From contig JBEKPV010000102.1 in the NCBI GenBank assembly GCA_049520395.1, positions 1-16,668 of the forward strand: 16,668 nucleotides of DNA. Direction: 5' to 3'. This DNA comes from UBA1161 sp049520395 (GTDB lineage Bacteria > Planctomycetota > Phycisphaerae > Tepidisphaerales > Tepidisphaeraceae). The position numbers were made by a program, and so were the translations under genes. The notes below the pieces were generated by a model. It was not told the DNA's origin and ran no database searches. It saw only the letters and a list, made by a program, of their open reading frames with translations. Positions 1 through 5,626 of this stretch are shown one piece after another; position 1 is the stretch's first letter; the number at the start of each line of letters is the position of its first letter.

Positions 1-185
1 CCCTCCAGAGCCCGCATCTGATCCTTACTGACGCGCTCCGGACGTTTGAAATCGTAGACCTGAACATCCGCCTGCGCCGTCCCCTTGGAACTATAAACGG
101 TGGGGGCGGCTTCCTTCTGAACCGCGCCGCCATCGACGGCCGCCAGCAGGGCATCCACCTCGGATTGATCCAGTACGTCGGCCAA
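1..185 (-). CDS. fliM: Flagellar motor switch protein FliM, N-terminal fragment (runs off the left edge)
   Basis: FliM is part of the C-ring of the flagellar motor; its extreme N-terminus binds phosphorylated CheY and the rest contacts FliG and FliN at the cytoplasmic face. Only about 61 N-terminal codons are present. Read from a TTG at 185, the protein begins (M)ADVLDQSEVDALLAAV, which matches the conserved FliM start (LSQxEIDALL, the CheY-binding helix), followed by a variable linker and then DFKRPERVSKDQMRALE, the conserved entry to the FliM middle domain. An ATG at 236 in the same frame would add 17 poorly conserved residues (SDNVVGAVRAAG...). I prefer the TTG because GGGAGG lies 9 bases upstream of it and because family members start at this point. 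The rest of the gene and any flagellar operon lie outside the window. Identity is firm; the start is likely but not proven. Confidence 0.9.
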   Translation of the reverse strand, partial: MADVLDQSEVDALLAAVDGGAVQKEAAPTVYSSKGTAQADVQVYDFKRPERVSKDQMRALE

Positions 186-194
186 AAAAGGCGG

Positions 195-200
195 CCTCCC
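195..200 (-). promoter_or_regulatory. Shine-Dalgarno site deciding the fliM TTG start
   Basis: On the minus strand GGGAGG is followed by 9 bases and then TTG (185-183). This supports the TTG start over the in-frame ATG at 236, which has no comparable site upstream. Confidence 0.55.
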
Positions 201-266
201 TGCCGCGCGGACTGCTCCAACCACATTATCGGACATCCGGGCGAAAATTCTATATGCTTACCCATT

Positions 267-1367
267 ATGCGAGTCGGCATCGTCGGTTGCGGAGCCATCA
301 GTTGGAAATACCTCACCTGGGCGAGGAAGTTCCCCAAGCTTGAAATAGCCGCCTGTGCCGATCTAAATCGCTCGGCCGCCCAGGGGCGGGCCACGGAATT
401 CAAAATCCCCAAAGTCCTTTCGGTCAAAGAACTCCTGGCCGATCCTACGATCCAGATCGTCCTGAATCTGACCGTTCCCAGGGCCCACGCCGAAATCACC
501 CTTGCCGCCCTGGCCGCCGGGAAACACGTTTACACCGAAAAGCCCCTGGGAGTGACGCGCCAGGAGGGGCTGGCGATCTTAAAGCAAGCCGATGAGGTCA
601 ATCGCCTGGTCTGCGGGGCGCCCGATACGTTTTTAGGCTCGGGACTTCAAACCGCCCGCGCCGCGATCGACGCCGGCCGCATCGGCAAACCCGTGGCCTT
701 CACCGCTTTCATGATGTGTCCCGGCCACGAATCCTGGCATCCCAGCCCGGAGTTCTACTACGAAATCGGCGGCGGCCCGATGCTCGATATGGGGCCGTAT
801 TACCTCACCGCTCTGCTGAATCTCCTGGGCCCCGTGAAACGATTGACCGCTCTGGCTTCGATCGCGATTCCCCGCCGAACGATTGGCAGCGAGCCCAAAA
901 AAGGAAAGCGGATCGAGGTCCAGACGCCGGACCATATCGTCGGGGCTTTGGAATTTGAGCAAGGGGCGGTGGGAAATTTGGTCACCAGCTTCGCGACGCG
1001 ATTTGCGCCGTATGACTCGGCCAGTCCGATTACGATTTTCGGAACGGAAGGGACATTGCTGGTTCCCGATCCGAATAATTTCGAGGGGCCGGTTTTGCTG
1101 CGAACCATCAGCGATTCGAAATTCCGCAAACTGAAACCCGTCTTTCTCCATAAATATGAGCGATCGGCGGGTTTGGCGGAAATGGTGGAAGCGATCGAGG
1201 CCGGAAGGAAGCCGCGATGCGGGGGGGAACAACTGTTTGCGGTGCTGGATTTGATGGCGGGATTTTTGGACTCGGCTGACTCGGGGAAAGCATATGAGCC
1301 GGTCTCGGCCTATTCTCGGCCAGTTCCATTACCCCCTGGTCTGCCGTTTGGGGTTTTTCAGGGGTGA
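267..1367 (+). CDS. Gfo/Idh/MocA-family NAD(P)-dependent oxidoreductase
   Basis: The 366-residue protein has the two-domain plan of the Gfo/Idh/MocA family, which oxidises or reduces sugars, inositols and related polyols with NAD(P). Residues 2-10 carry the Rossmann dinucleotide loop (VGIVGCGAI), followed by an acidic ADLN at the end of the second strand. EKPLG at 91-95 supplies the family's conserved catalytic-site lysine (EKP), and GGGPMLDMGPYY at 168-179 is the conserved start of the C-terminal substrate-binding half. I chose the ATG at 267 because the fold begins exactly there; the open frame extends upstream to 165 but that part reads through the fliM 5' region and is not family-like. 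No clear Shine-Dalgarno precedes the ATG. It is cytosolic with no signal peptide. It is divergent from fliM with 81 bases between starts and has no pathway neighbours, so the substrate cannot be assigned. Confidence 0.93.
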   Translation: MRVGIVGCGAISWKYLTWARKFPKLEIAACADLNRSAAQGRATEFKIPKVLSVKELLADPTIQIVLNLTVPRAHAEITLAALAAGKHVYTEKPLGVTRQEGLAILKQADEVNRLVCGAPDTFLGSGLQTARAAIDAGRIGKPVAFTAFMMCPGHESWHPSPEFYYEIGGGPMLDMGPYYLTALLNLLGPVKRLTALASIAIPRRTIGSEPKKGKRIEVQTPDHIVGALEFEQGAVGNLVTSFATRFAPYDSASPITIFGTEGTLLVPDPNNFEGPVLLRTISDSKFRKLKPVFLHKYERSAGLAEMVEAIEAGRKPRCGGEQLFAVLDLMAGFLDSADSGKAYEPVSAYSRPVPLPPGLPFGVFQG

Positions 1368-1421
1368 TTGTTCGCTTATTAGTTCCCCGGATTTTCTGAA
1401 ACGGGCTGTCGGGAAGCGATT

Positions 1422-1603
1422 TAGCAGGACGCTGCAAAAGTCCCGCGAGCCGATGCGCCGGGGATTTGGGCCGGGATCGAGGCGGCCAGACGCTGCCTCC
1501 TCCAGGCAGCTTCCGCAGGATCGAGCAAGTCTGGCCAACGAAGAGCCCGCTACCATTAGTTTCGGCACGAGGGCGGCCGCGCGACTTTTGCGGCGTCCTG
1601 CTA
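1422..1603. mobile_element. Non-coding inverted-repeat element, MITE-like, flanked by TA
   Basis: Two 26-base arms, 1422-1447 and 1578-1603, are reverse complements with 24 of 26 positions matching. The left arm opens TAGCAGGACGCTGCAAAAG and the right arm ends CTTTTGCGGCGTCCTGCTA as its complement-like partner. The arms enclose 130 bases with nested symmetry: GGCCAGA (1484-1490) can pair with TCTGGCC (1530-1536), and inside it GCTGCCT (1492-1498) pairs with AGGCAGC (1504-1510) across a 5-base loop. No plausible gene lies inside. Terminal repeats ending in TA fit a miniature element mobilised by an IS630/Tc1-type transposase, which duplicates TA on insertion; that assignment is inference. A structured RNA or an unusual intergenic hairpin remains possible. 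It fills most of the 340-base gap between the oxidoreductase and the next gene. Confidence 0.5.
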
Positions 1604-1707
1604 GGATCGCCTGTCGCGTAATTTGGACACTTTTGTAATTTTTTGCGATTTGTAATCTAATTATGTGGGTCGGGCTCTGAAGTTGTTGGCTTAAGGAGAA
1701 TGGGCTT
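1604..1707 (+). promoter_or_regulatory. AT-rich leader with Shine-Dalgarno for the membrane-protein gene
   Basis: After the inverted-repeat element the sequence becomes clearly AT-rich for this window (about 1619-1664), which suggests the promoter of the downstream gene, but no hexamer pair has good spacing and I do not name one. AAGGAG at 1693-1698 sits 9 bases before a TTG at 1708, which decides the start of the next gene. Confidence 0.4.
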
Positions 1708-2871
1708 TTGGAAGCGCCGATGCCGTTACATATCGATGTGCCGCTGGCGCCGCCGGATCCGGCTGGGGCTGTGAGCGCGCCCGCCAGTGCGCCGGTGGGT
1801 GGGGGTTCCAAGGCGGGGGAGTCGAGCGCGGAGTGGATGAAGTCGTTGCCATATTGGTTTGCCGTCGGAGGCGCGCTGGTTTACGCAACAGGGTTTTTGG
1901 TCGATTTCACGTTTTGCAGTTTGCGGGGAATTCAGGAATCCACGACGACGCTGCTCAAAGCGCAATACGTTTATATTGGGTTGCTTTGCCTATTATTTCC
2001 CGCCAGTTGTTTGACTCTGATCATCAATTTTCTGCGCTTTCGCAGGAACGAAAAGACCAAAGCAATGGCGTACACGCCGTCGCTTTGCATGCTGCTGCTT
2101 TTTGCATTCGATTTTTATTTGCTGGTGGCCTTCTCGTCGGTGGATTTATTCAGCAAGCGTCAGATCCCGATTTTCGCTCTGTTCATTTGCTCCATGCTCG
2201 GGGTCATGGCGCTGAGAAAAGGCGAGGATTGGCTGGGCGCCCCACAGCGCAATCGAGTCATAAAATTTGTGGCCAAACGCATCACCAGGGTCATGTGGAA
2301 CCGGATACGATGGGGCATGTTTGTTGTATCGTGCGGGATCACCGTCTATGTATTTTGGGATCTTTGGGGCACGCTTGGGGACATGATCCTCAAGGGGGGC
2401 TACCTGTACGTGGGTTTCATTGGGGTGATCGGATTATCGGCGTGGATGACGGAAAAGAATCTCTCGAATGAGACCTACAAGTCGCTGCGCGGAGTCATGC
2501 TCTTTATGTCAGTGACCACCAACGCGATCTTTGCCTATTTAGCCGTGATCGCATTCGCATATCGAGTTTACGTCTACATACCGGTCGGGCGCGGCGGGGG
2601 CGATTATACGGCGGAGAAGCCGGCGATTCTCTGGTTTGATTCGACAGAATTGGCCAGTGTGCCGGACTGCCTGCGCGATCCTTCCGACCTGCATCGATCT
2701 TCACCCGTGATTATCATTCGGGACACGCCCGATTGGATGTATGTTGCTTCGCCGAATAGCGACTTGAAGGCGTGGCGCGATCCGGGGCAGTGGCCGAAGA
2801 ATATCGTGGCGATCAAGCAGAGCGCGATTATTAGCGTGAGCCGCGATCTAAAGCAGGCGGCGGGGACGTGA
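1708..2871 (+). CDS. Integral membrane protein of unknown function, about seven TM helices
   Basis: I do not recognise a family. The 387-residue protein starts with about 45 residues rich in Pro, Ala, Gly and Ser that are probably disordered. Then come hydrophobic segments near residues 48-70, 87-109, 123-145, 152-170, 202-222, 231-248 and 262-288. A soluble tail of about 95 residues follows, beginning with the Gly-rich stretch IPVGRGGGDYTAEKP and ending in a mixed alpha/beta-looking sequence (SPVIIIRDTPDWMYVASP). The start is TTG at 1708, 9 bases after AAGGAG; an in-frame ATG at 1720 would be 21 bases from that site. It is monocistronic as far as visible, since it is preceded by the inverted-repeat element and faces a convergent gene. 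No catalytic motif is evident. The Gly-rich junction plus soluble tail could be a sensor or channel-gating domain, but that is a guess. Confidence 0.75.
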   Translation: MEAPMPLHIDVPLAPPDPAGAVSAPASAPVGGGSKAGESSAEWMKSLPYWFAVGGALVYATGFLVDFTFCSLRGIQESTTTLLKAQYVYIGLLCLLFPASCLTLIINFLRFRRNEKTKAMAYTPSLCMLLLFAFDFYLLVAFSSVDLFSKRQIPIFALFICSMLGVMALRKGEDWLGAPQRNRVIKFVAKRITRVMWNRIRWGMFVVSCGITVYVFWDLWGTLGDMILKGGYLYVGFIGVIGLSAWMTEKNLSNETYKSLRGVMLFMSVTTNAIFAYLAVIAFAYRVYVYIPVGRGGGDYTAEKPAILWFDSTELASVPDCLRDPSDLHRSSPVIIIRDTPDWMYVASPNSDLKAWRDPGQWPKNIVAIKQSAIISVSRDLKQAAGT

Positions 2872-2931
2872 AGGGAACTGGCTCGTCGGCGGACCGCGCC
2901 TGTGAGGCGGCTTGGAGACTTTTGGGTTCGA

Positions 2932-2955
2932 CCCTCCCGGCGTCCCGGGAAAGGG
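2932..2955. terminator. Possible shared hairpin between convergent genes
   Basis: TCCCGG (2935-2940), a CGTC loop and CCGGGA (2945-2950) form a perfect 6-bp stem, which CCC (2932-2934) and GGG (2953-2955) can extend across a two-base bulge. It lies between the ends of two convergent genes (2871 and 2964). There is no T tract on either side, so it is at best a weak or Rho-assisted terminator. Confidence 0.3.
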
Positions 2956-2963
2956 GATAACAA

Positions 2964-3581
2964 TCAGGCAGTTTGCTTCCTGCGGACGATCGTAGCCGCG
3001 CCCAGAATCGCCAGCATGATCAGCCCTGACATTGCGGACGTCGGGATTGGGACGGTGGTACCTCCACCTGGGCTCGTGGTGCCGGAGGTTGGGCCTTCGG
3101 AGAGGAAGACGTCGCCGTTGAAGGTGCCGTTGGAGAAATCGACGATGGTGCCGTCGCCGCCGATGGGGATGGTGACGCTGCTATACCCGCCCAGGACGGT
3201 GCCAACGAGGCTGAGGACTTCACTGATCGAGCCTGGCGGCGGATTTTGCAAGTCGCTGACCAGTGTGGATTCCGGCGGCGCCAGCGGGATGCCGCTGGTA
3301 AAGGTGGAGTTAATGTCTGTCGGGTTGGTTTGCGATTGGGATGCCGGGCTCACAATGATATCCACCGGCGTGGTACCGGCGGCAATGGTCGGGAGCTGCG
3401 CGAAACCTTCGAAGGTTTGATCCGGGCCGGTGCCCGAGATGAGGGCGAGATACCCGTTGGAGATGGGGTTCAGCACGTTGTCGAAGTCGACGACCAGTTG
3501 GGTGGCGGCCTGCGCCGGGCGCAATGCGAACGCCCCAACGGTTAAAACCATGGCCGCAAAGGGCAGTAGATTTTTCCGCAT
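2964..3581 (-). CDS. Secreted protein with a VPxP-type PEP-CTERM-like sorting tail
   Basis: The 205-residue protein has a signal peptide (MRKNLLPFAAMVLTVGAFAL, cleavage likely after AQA near residue 25). A low-complexity extracellular body follows, then a Thr/Gly/Ser/Pro linker and a C-terminal tripartite tail from residue 177: VPIP, a hydrophobic helix and a basic RRKQ end. This is the architecture of PEP-CTERM proteins, which an exosortase processes at the outer surface in exopolysaccharide-producing Gram-negatives. Here the PEP motif reads PIP, as in VPLP-type variants. The start at 3581 follows GAGGGAG by 5 bases; an upstream in-frame ATG at 3653 would place 24 non-signal-like residues in front. 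The role of the mature domain is unknown. No exosortase gene is in the window. It lies downstream of leuA on the same strand but 259 bases away, so it is probably independently transcribed. Confidence 0.8.
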   Translation of the reverse strand: MRKNLLPFAAMVLTVGAFALRPAQAATQLVVDFDNVLNPISNGYLALISGTGPDQTFEGFAQLPTIAAGTTPVDIIVSPASQSQTNPTDINSTFTSGIPLAPPESTLVSDLQNPPPGSISEVLSLVGTVLGGYSSVTIPIGGDGTIVDFSNGTFNGDVFLSEGPTSGTTSPGGGTTVPIPTSAMSGLIMLAILGAATIVRRKQTA

Positions 3582-3644
3582 GGCTTCTCCCTCTTTCAGA
3601 GACGGAAATTGAAATTTCAGACCCACGGATGAACTGAAAGTGGA

Positions 3645-3673
3645 ATTTAACAAGGGTAAGGGTTGCGCGCCAA
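3645..3673 (-). promoter_or_regulatory. Candidate promoter of the PEP-CTERM-like gene
   Basis: On the minus strand TTGGCG (3673-3668), a 17-base spacer and TTAAAT (3650-3645) give a 4/6 plus 4/6 match to sigma70-type boxes, leaving a leader of roughly 57 bases before the ATG at 3581. It was identified by eye only. The rest of the 3582-3840 gap holds a short imperfect palindrome at 3696-3710 and the 26-base palindrome listed separately. Confidence 0.35.
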
Positions 3674-3802
3674 CTGAAAAATTTCACGGAATTTCCGGCG
3701 AATTTCGCCGCGGACGTTGCGCGTTTGTTGCGTTAGTTGCAATTCAAGACTCTGTTAAGTCAGACGTCGGCCGCCGGGAATGACAAATGAGCGGGAATCA
3801 CC

Positions 3803-3828
3803 CTCTCCCCATGTGCACATGGGGAGAG
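3803..3828. repeat. Perfect 26-base palindrome just downstream of leuA
   Basis: CTCTCCCCATG (3803-3813), TGCA (3814-3817) and CATGGGGAGAG (3818-3828) make an exact palindrome starting 12 bases past the leuA stop codon. As RNA it would form an 11-bp GC-rich stem with a 4-base loop. Neither side has a T tract, so it may act as a Rho-assisted or mRNA-stabilising 3' hairpin, or be a copy of a dispersed intergenic palindromic repeat. Confidence 0.6.
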
Positions 3829-3840
3829 CGGAAAACTCCG

Positions 3841-5332
3841 TTACACGGACGTTTGTTGGCTAACGACCCTTTCCCGGTTGCCGAGATTTCGCAGGCGATT
3901 CACCGCGGCCAAATAGGCCAGTGCGCTGGCTTCCAGGATATCCGTGCTCAATCCTCGGCCCCGGTATTTTTTGCCGGAGTGTTCCAACTCCACATGAGCT
4001 TCGCCCAGCGCTTCCTTGCCTTTGGTGATCGAGCGGATGCGATAATCCGTCAGGGACATTTTTATTCCCGTCAGGCGCTGAATTGCGGAATAAATGGCGT
4101 CAACCGGGCCATCGCCCACGCTGGCGTCCTGGAGAGTTTCGCCATTGCTGTCGCGCAGCGTAACGGTGGCGGTGGGGACGGTGTTGCTGCCGGCGGTCAC
4201 CTGCAGGCCGGTCAGTTGCCACAGCGAGTGGTTTAATTCCAATTGATCGTCGATCAGCGCCTCGATATCTTCGTCGAAGACCTCCTTCTTCTTGTCCGCC
4301 AGGGATTTGAATTTGATGAACGCCGGTTCCAGTTGCTGGTCGGTCAGGTTGTACCCCAGAAAGTTCGCCCGTTCGCGGAAGGCATGGCGGCCCGAGTGTT
4401 TGCCCAGGACCAGCGAGGTTTTGGGTATGCCGATGCTGGCCGGGTCCATGATTTCGTAGGTCTCGCGGTTTTTCAGCATCCCGTCCTGGTGGATTCCCGC
4501 TTCGTGCGCGAAGGCGTTTTCGCCGACGATGGCTTTATTGCGCTGCACCGTCAGTCCGGTCAGCGAACTCACCATGCGGCTGGCGGGGTAAATCTTGGTG
4601 GTGTCGATCCGCGAACCGATCTGAAAGTAATCCTGCCGCGTCCGCAGCGTCATGATGATTTCTTCCAGCGCCGCGTTGCCCGCGCGCTCGCCAATGCCGT
4701 TGATCGTGCATTCGGCTTGCCTCGCGCCGTTTTCGATCGCCGACAGCGAATTGGCGACCGCCAGCCCCAGATCGTTATGGCAATGGCAGNNGCCCGTATT
4801 GCGCCGGCGTCGCGTAACCGACCGTGTCGGGAAGATTGATCGTCGTGGCCCCGGCCTCGACCGCGGCCTGAACGATCTCTTCCAAAAATTCCAGCTCGGT
4901 TCGGCTCGCGTCTTCGGGCGAAAATTCAACGTCCGCCGTATATTCGCGCGCCTGCTTGATCGAGGCGACGCTCAGATCCAGGATCTCCTGCTTCCCCTTC
5001 TTCAATTTAGTGTCGCGATGGATTTTGCTGGTGGCGCAAAAAACGTGGATGCGCGGATGCGCCGCCTGCCGGACGGCTTCGCCGGCGCGCTCAATGTCCT
5101 TTGGCGTGCAGCGGGCCAGCCCGCACACGGTGCTTTTGCTGATTTCCCCCGCGATAGTTTGCACCGCGTCGAAATCGCCGTCGGAGCTGATCGGAAAGCC
5201 CGCCTCGATGATGTCGACGCCCATGGACTCAAGCAGCCGGGCGATCTCCACTTTTTCCGTTTTTGTCAGCGTGGCGCCCGGGGATTGCTCGCCGTCGCGC
5301 AGGGTGGTGTCGAAGATTCGCACGGTGTCCAT
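3841..5332 (-). CDS. leuA: 2-isopropylmalate synthase (interrupted by an assembly gap)
   Basis: LeuA condenses acetyl-CoA with 2-ketoisovalerate, the first committed step of leucine synthesis, in the cytosol. The N-terminal part (180 codons) shows the HMGL-type TIM barrel: FDTTLRDGEQSPG at residues 7-19 and NLPDTVGYATP near 166-176. After the gap come CHCHNDLGLA, which supplies the metal-binding HxH, then GERAGNAALEE. The C-terminal allosteric LeuA-dimer domain that binds leucine follows, ending with GRGLSTDILEASALAYLAAV. The start ATG at 5332 follows GAGGAG (5339-5344) by 6 bases. The two parts lie in different frames because NN at 4790-4791 replaces an unknown stretch. From memory of the family about 20 residues are missing between QYG and CHCHND, so the intact enzyme would be near 515-520 residues, normal for LeuA. 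It is preceded by an attenuator-like leader. I regard it as intact in the organism. Confidence 0.93.
4790..4791. other. Assembly gap (NN) inside leuA
   Basis: Two ambiguous bases join sequence ending ...ATPAQYG to sequence starting CHCHNDLG. The flanks are in different frames, and the loop and strand that normally sit between these motifs are absent. For the frame to be restored the true insert must have a length of 1 modulo 3. Confidence 0.9.
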
Positions 5333-5373
5333 GATTCGCTCCTCGTTAAACAAGTCTCCTGAAACAAGTGTCC

Positions 5374-5409
5374 AAAAACAAAAAAGCCCCGCGATCTTGA
5401 TCGCAGGGC
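5374..5409 (-). terminator. leuA: Rho-independent terminator in the leuA leader (attenuator)
   Basis: On the minus strand GCCCTGCGAT (5409-5400), loop CAAG and ATCGCGGGGC (5395-5386) form a 10-bp stem with one G-U pair, followed by TTTTTTGTTTTT (5385-5374). It lies between the leuA promoter and the leuA start, 42 bases upstream of the ATG. There is no gene upstream on this strand for it to terminate, so premature termination of the leuA transcript is the natural reading. Confidence 0.75.
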
Positions 5410-5443
5410 CCATTTTCACGTGTATGATGGTGGTCCTACGATC
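5399..5443 (-). promoter_or_regulatory. leuA: Antiterminator hairpin competing with the leuA terminator
   Basis: GATCGTAGGACC (5443-5432) can pair with GGCCCTGCGATC (5410-5399) over 12 positions with one G-U pair and one mismatch, across a 21-base loop. The second arm is also the 5' arm of the terminator, so the two hairpins exclude each other. The segment at 5443-5432 and the terminator 3' arm (5396-5386, GATCGCGGGGC) are near-identical, as expected for competing partners. Confidence 0.6.
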
Positions 5444-5513
5444 TTGCAACGCCTCCGCTAAGGCCGGTAAGGGCCACGCTAAGCTGCGAAGAACATAAGA
5501 CGGTCGAGTACAT
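5436..5513 (-). CDS. Candidate leu leader peptide, 25 residues
   Basis: On the minus strand an ATG at 5513 opens a 25-codon frame ending in TAG at 5438-5436, inside the predicted leuA 5' leader. The peptide contains Leu at codons 6, 11, 15 and 18, written TTA, CTT, CTT and CTT, and its stop codon sits within the first arm of the antiterminator hairpin. A ribosome completing the peptide would cover that arm and let the terminator form; one stalled at leucine codons would leave it free. Against it, there is no uninterrupted leucine run, and the ATG lies only 2-5 bases from the predicted transcription start, so translation would have to be leaderless. Start and even translation are unproven. Confidence 0.35.
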   Translation of the reverse strand: MYSTVLCSSQLSVALTGLSGGVARS

Positions 5514-5523
5514 GACGCCAATA

Positions 5524-5552
5524 CTTTTATCGGCAAAATGGGGGGATGTCAA
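5524..5552 (-). promoter_or_regulatory. leuA: Promoter of leuA, near-consensus sigma70 type
   Basis: On the minus strand a perfect TTGACA (5552-5547), a 17-base spacer and TAAAAG (5529-5524, 4/6 match to TATAAT) predict transcription starting near 5517-5515, giving a leader of about 184 bases that contains the attenuator. The -35 box is one half of an inverted repeat with a divergent TTGACA. Confidence 0.65.
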
Positions 5553-5558
5553 TCACGC

Positions 5559-5587
5559 TTGACACTGAAAATAGCGGCGGTTACACC
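5559..5587 (+). promoter_or_regulatory. Possible divergent promoter for the secreted-protein/transporter train
   Basis: A perfect TTGACA at 5559-5564 is followed at 17 bases by TACACC (5582-5587), only a 3/6 match to the -10 consensus. It would start transcription about 30-35 bases upstream of the ATG at 5627. The -35 is good and the -10 poor, so the promoter is tentative. Confidence 0.35.
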
Positions 5588-5626
5588 ATCGAACGCCTCG
5601 ATATCCGCCCGCGGAGAACCCTGCCT

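Noticed and set aside
633..1232. A 199-codon minus-strand open frame
   Set aside because: Antisense to the Gfo/Idh/MocA oxidoreductase; no domain and no start context.
3841..5332. leuA as a pseudogene or frameshift
   Set aside because: The frame change coincides exactly with NN bases and a missing conserved loop, while both flanks are highly conserved, so an assembly gap explains it better.
5411..5440. A histidine-type leader (GAC CAC CAT CAT on the minus strand)
   Set aside because: That frame is closed by TAG just upstream and has no start codon in the transcript, and the downstream gene is leuA.
5386..5513. A T-box riboswitch in front of leuA
   Set aside because: I could not find the conserved T-box antiterminator sequence (AGGGUGGNACCGCG-like) or a specifier-loop stem; the three-segment attenuator explains the leader better.
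5546..5626. An extended start at ATG 5546 for the secreted protein
   Set aside because: It would bury the signal peptide 27 residues inside the protein and begin within the divergent -35 boxes.
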